Below the pieces are notes generated by a model. That model worked only from the letters and a program-made list of their open reading frames with translations, was not told the DNA's origin and searched no databases. This document shows, piece by piece, positions 5,315 to 5,352 of a stretch of DNA of 5,352 nucleotides. Position numbers and translations under genes: made by a program. Origin of the DNA: Chlamydiota bacterium (GTDB lineage: Bacteria; Auribacterota; UBA3054; B51-G9); the NCBI GenBank assembly GCA_030596365.1, contig JAUVKG010000220.1, forward strand, positions 1-5,352. The letters are read 5' to 3'. Position 1 is the first letter of the stretch, and every line of letters begins with the position of its first letter.

Positions 5315-5352
5315 TTTCGTGACGGGGTGTATTTATTTTTAGTCACTCGGAT

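Noticed and set aside
5319..5346. Inverted repeat GTGAC...GTCAC upstream of fructokinase as an operator
   Set aside because: Only five bases per arm with an 18-base gap; expected by chance and the flank is cut by the window edge.

Overview
The window is AT-rich and all four recognisable genes lie on the minus strand, in transcription order: a PfkB-type fructokinase, a membrane sensor phosphatase of the SpoIIE/RsbU type, a short O6-alkylguanine-DNA methyltransferase, and a secreted polysaccharide lyase of the heparinase II/III (alginate lyase-like) group that runs off the left edge. None of the four starts is preceded by a clear Shine-Dalgarno sequence; the upstream bases are A/T-rich. The fructokinase resembles Bacteroidetes-type enzymes. 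Together these suggest a member of the Bacteroidota/Ignavibacteria (Chlorobi) branch, possibly from a metagenome. This is inference: there is no rRNA or other marker gene in view.

Layout. 1-1639: lyase, 546 residues visible, C-terminus missing. 1640-2033: 394 bases without a gene, packed with repeats. 2034-2372: methyltransferase. 2373-2649: 277 bases without a gene, holding the same repeat modules in the same order. 2650-4356: sensor phosphatase. 4357-4441: a short spacer almost filled by a heptamer array. 4442-5314: fructokinase. 5315-5352: upstream flank with nothing firm.

The genes do not form an obvious pathway. The lyase would cut uronic-acid polysaccharide outside the cytoplasm. The kinase would phosphorylate a sugar in the cytoplasm. 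The phosphatase probably reads an external ligand and feeds a partner-switching cascade whose other members are not here. The methyltransferase repairs alkylated DNA. Wide, structured spacers suggest mostly separate transcripts rather than one operon.

The most unusual content is between the genes. Both large spacers carry a composite element which, read with transcription, runs: a CGTGG/CCACG-rich tract starting at or inside the upstream stop codon, then a ~70-base repeat built round a 33-base hairpin, then an AT spacer, then an inverted-repeat module with AATCATTTTG arms. The 70-base parts are about 96% identical and exactly 627 bases apart, so the methyltransferase sits as a small cassette between direct repeats. 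One of the few differences between copies keeps a G-U pair only in minus-strand RNA. In addition, the lyase departs from its family at several positions that I recall as catalytic or metal-binding, and the methyltransferase has Gln where the family usually has its arginine finger.
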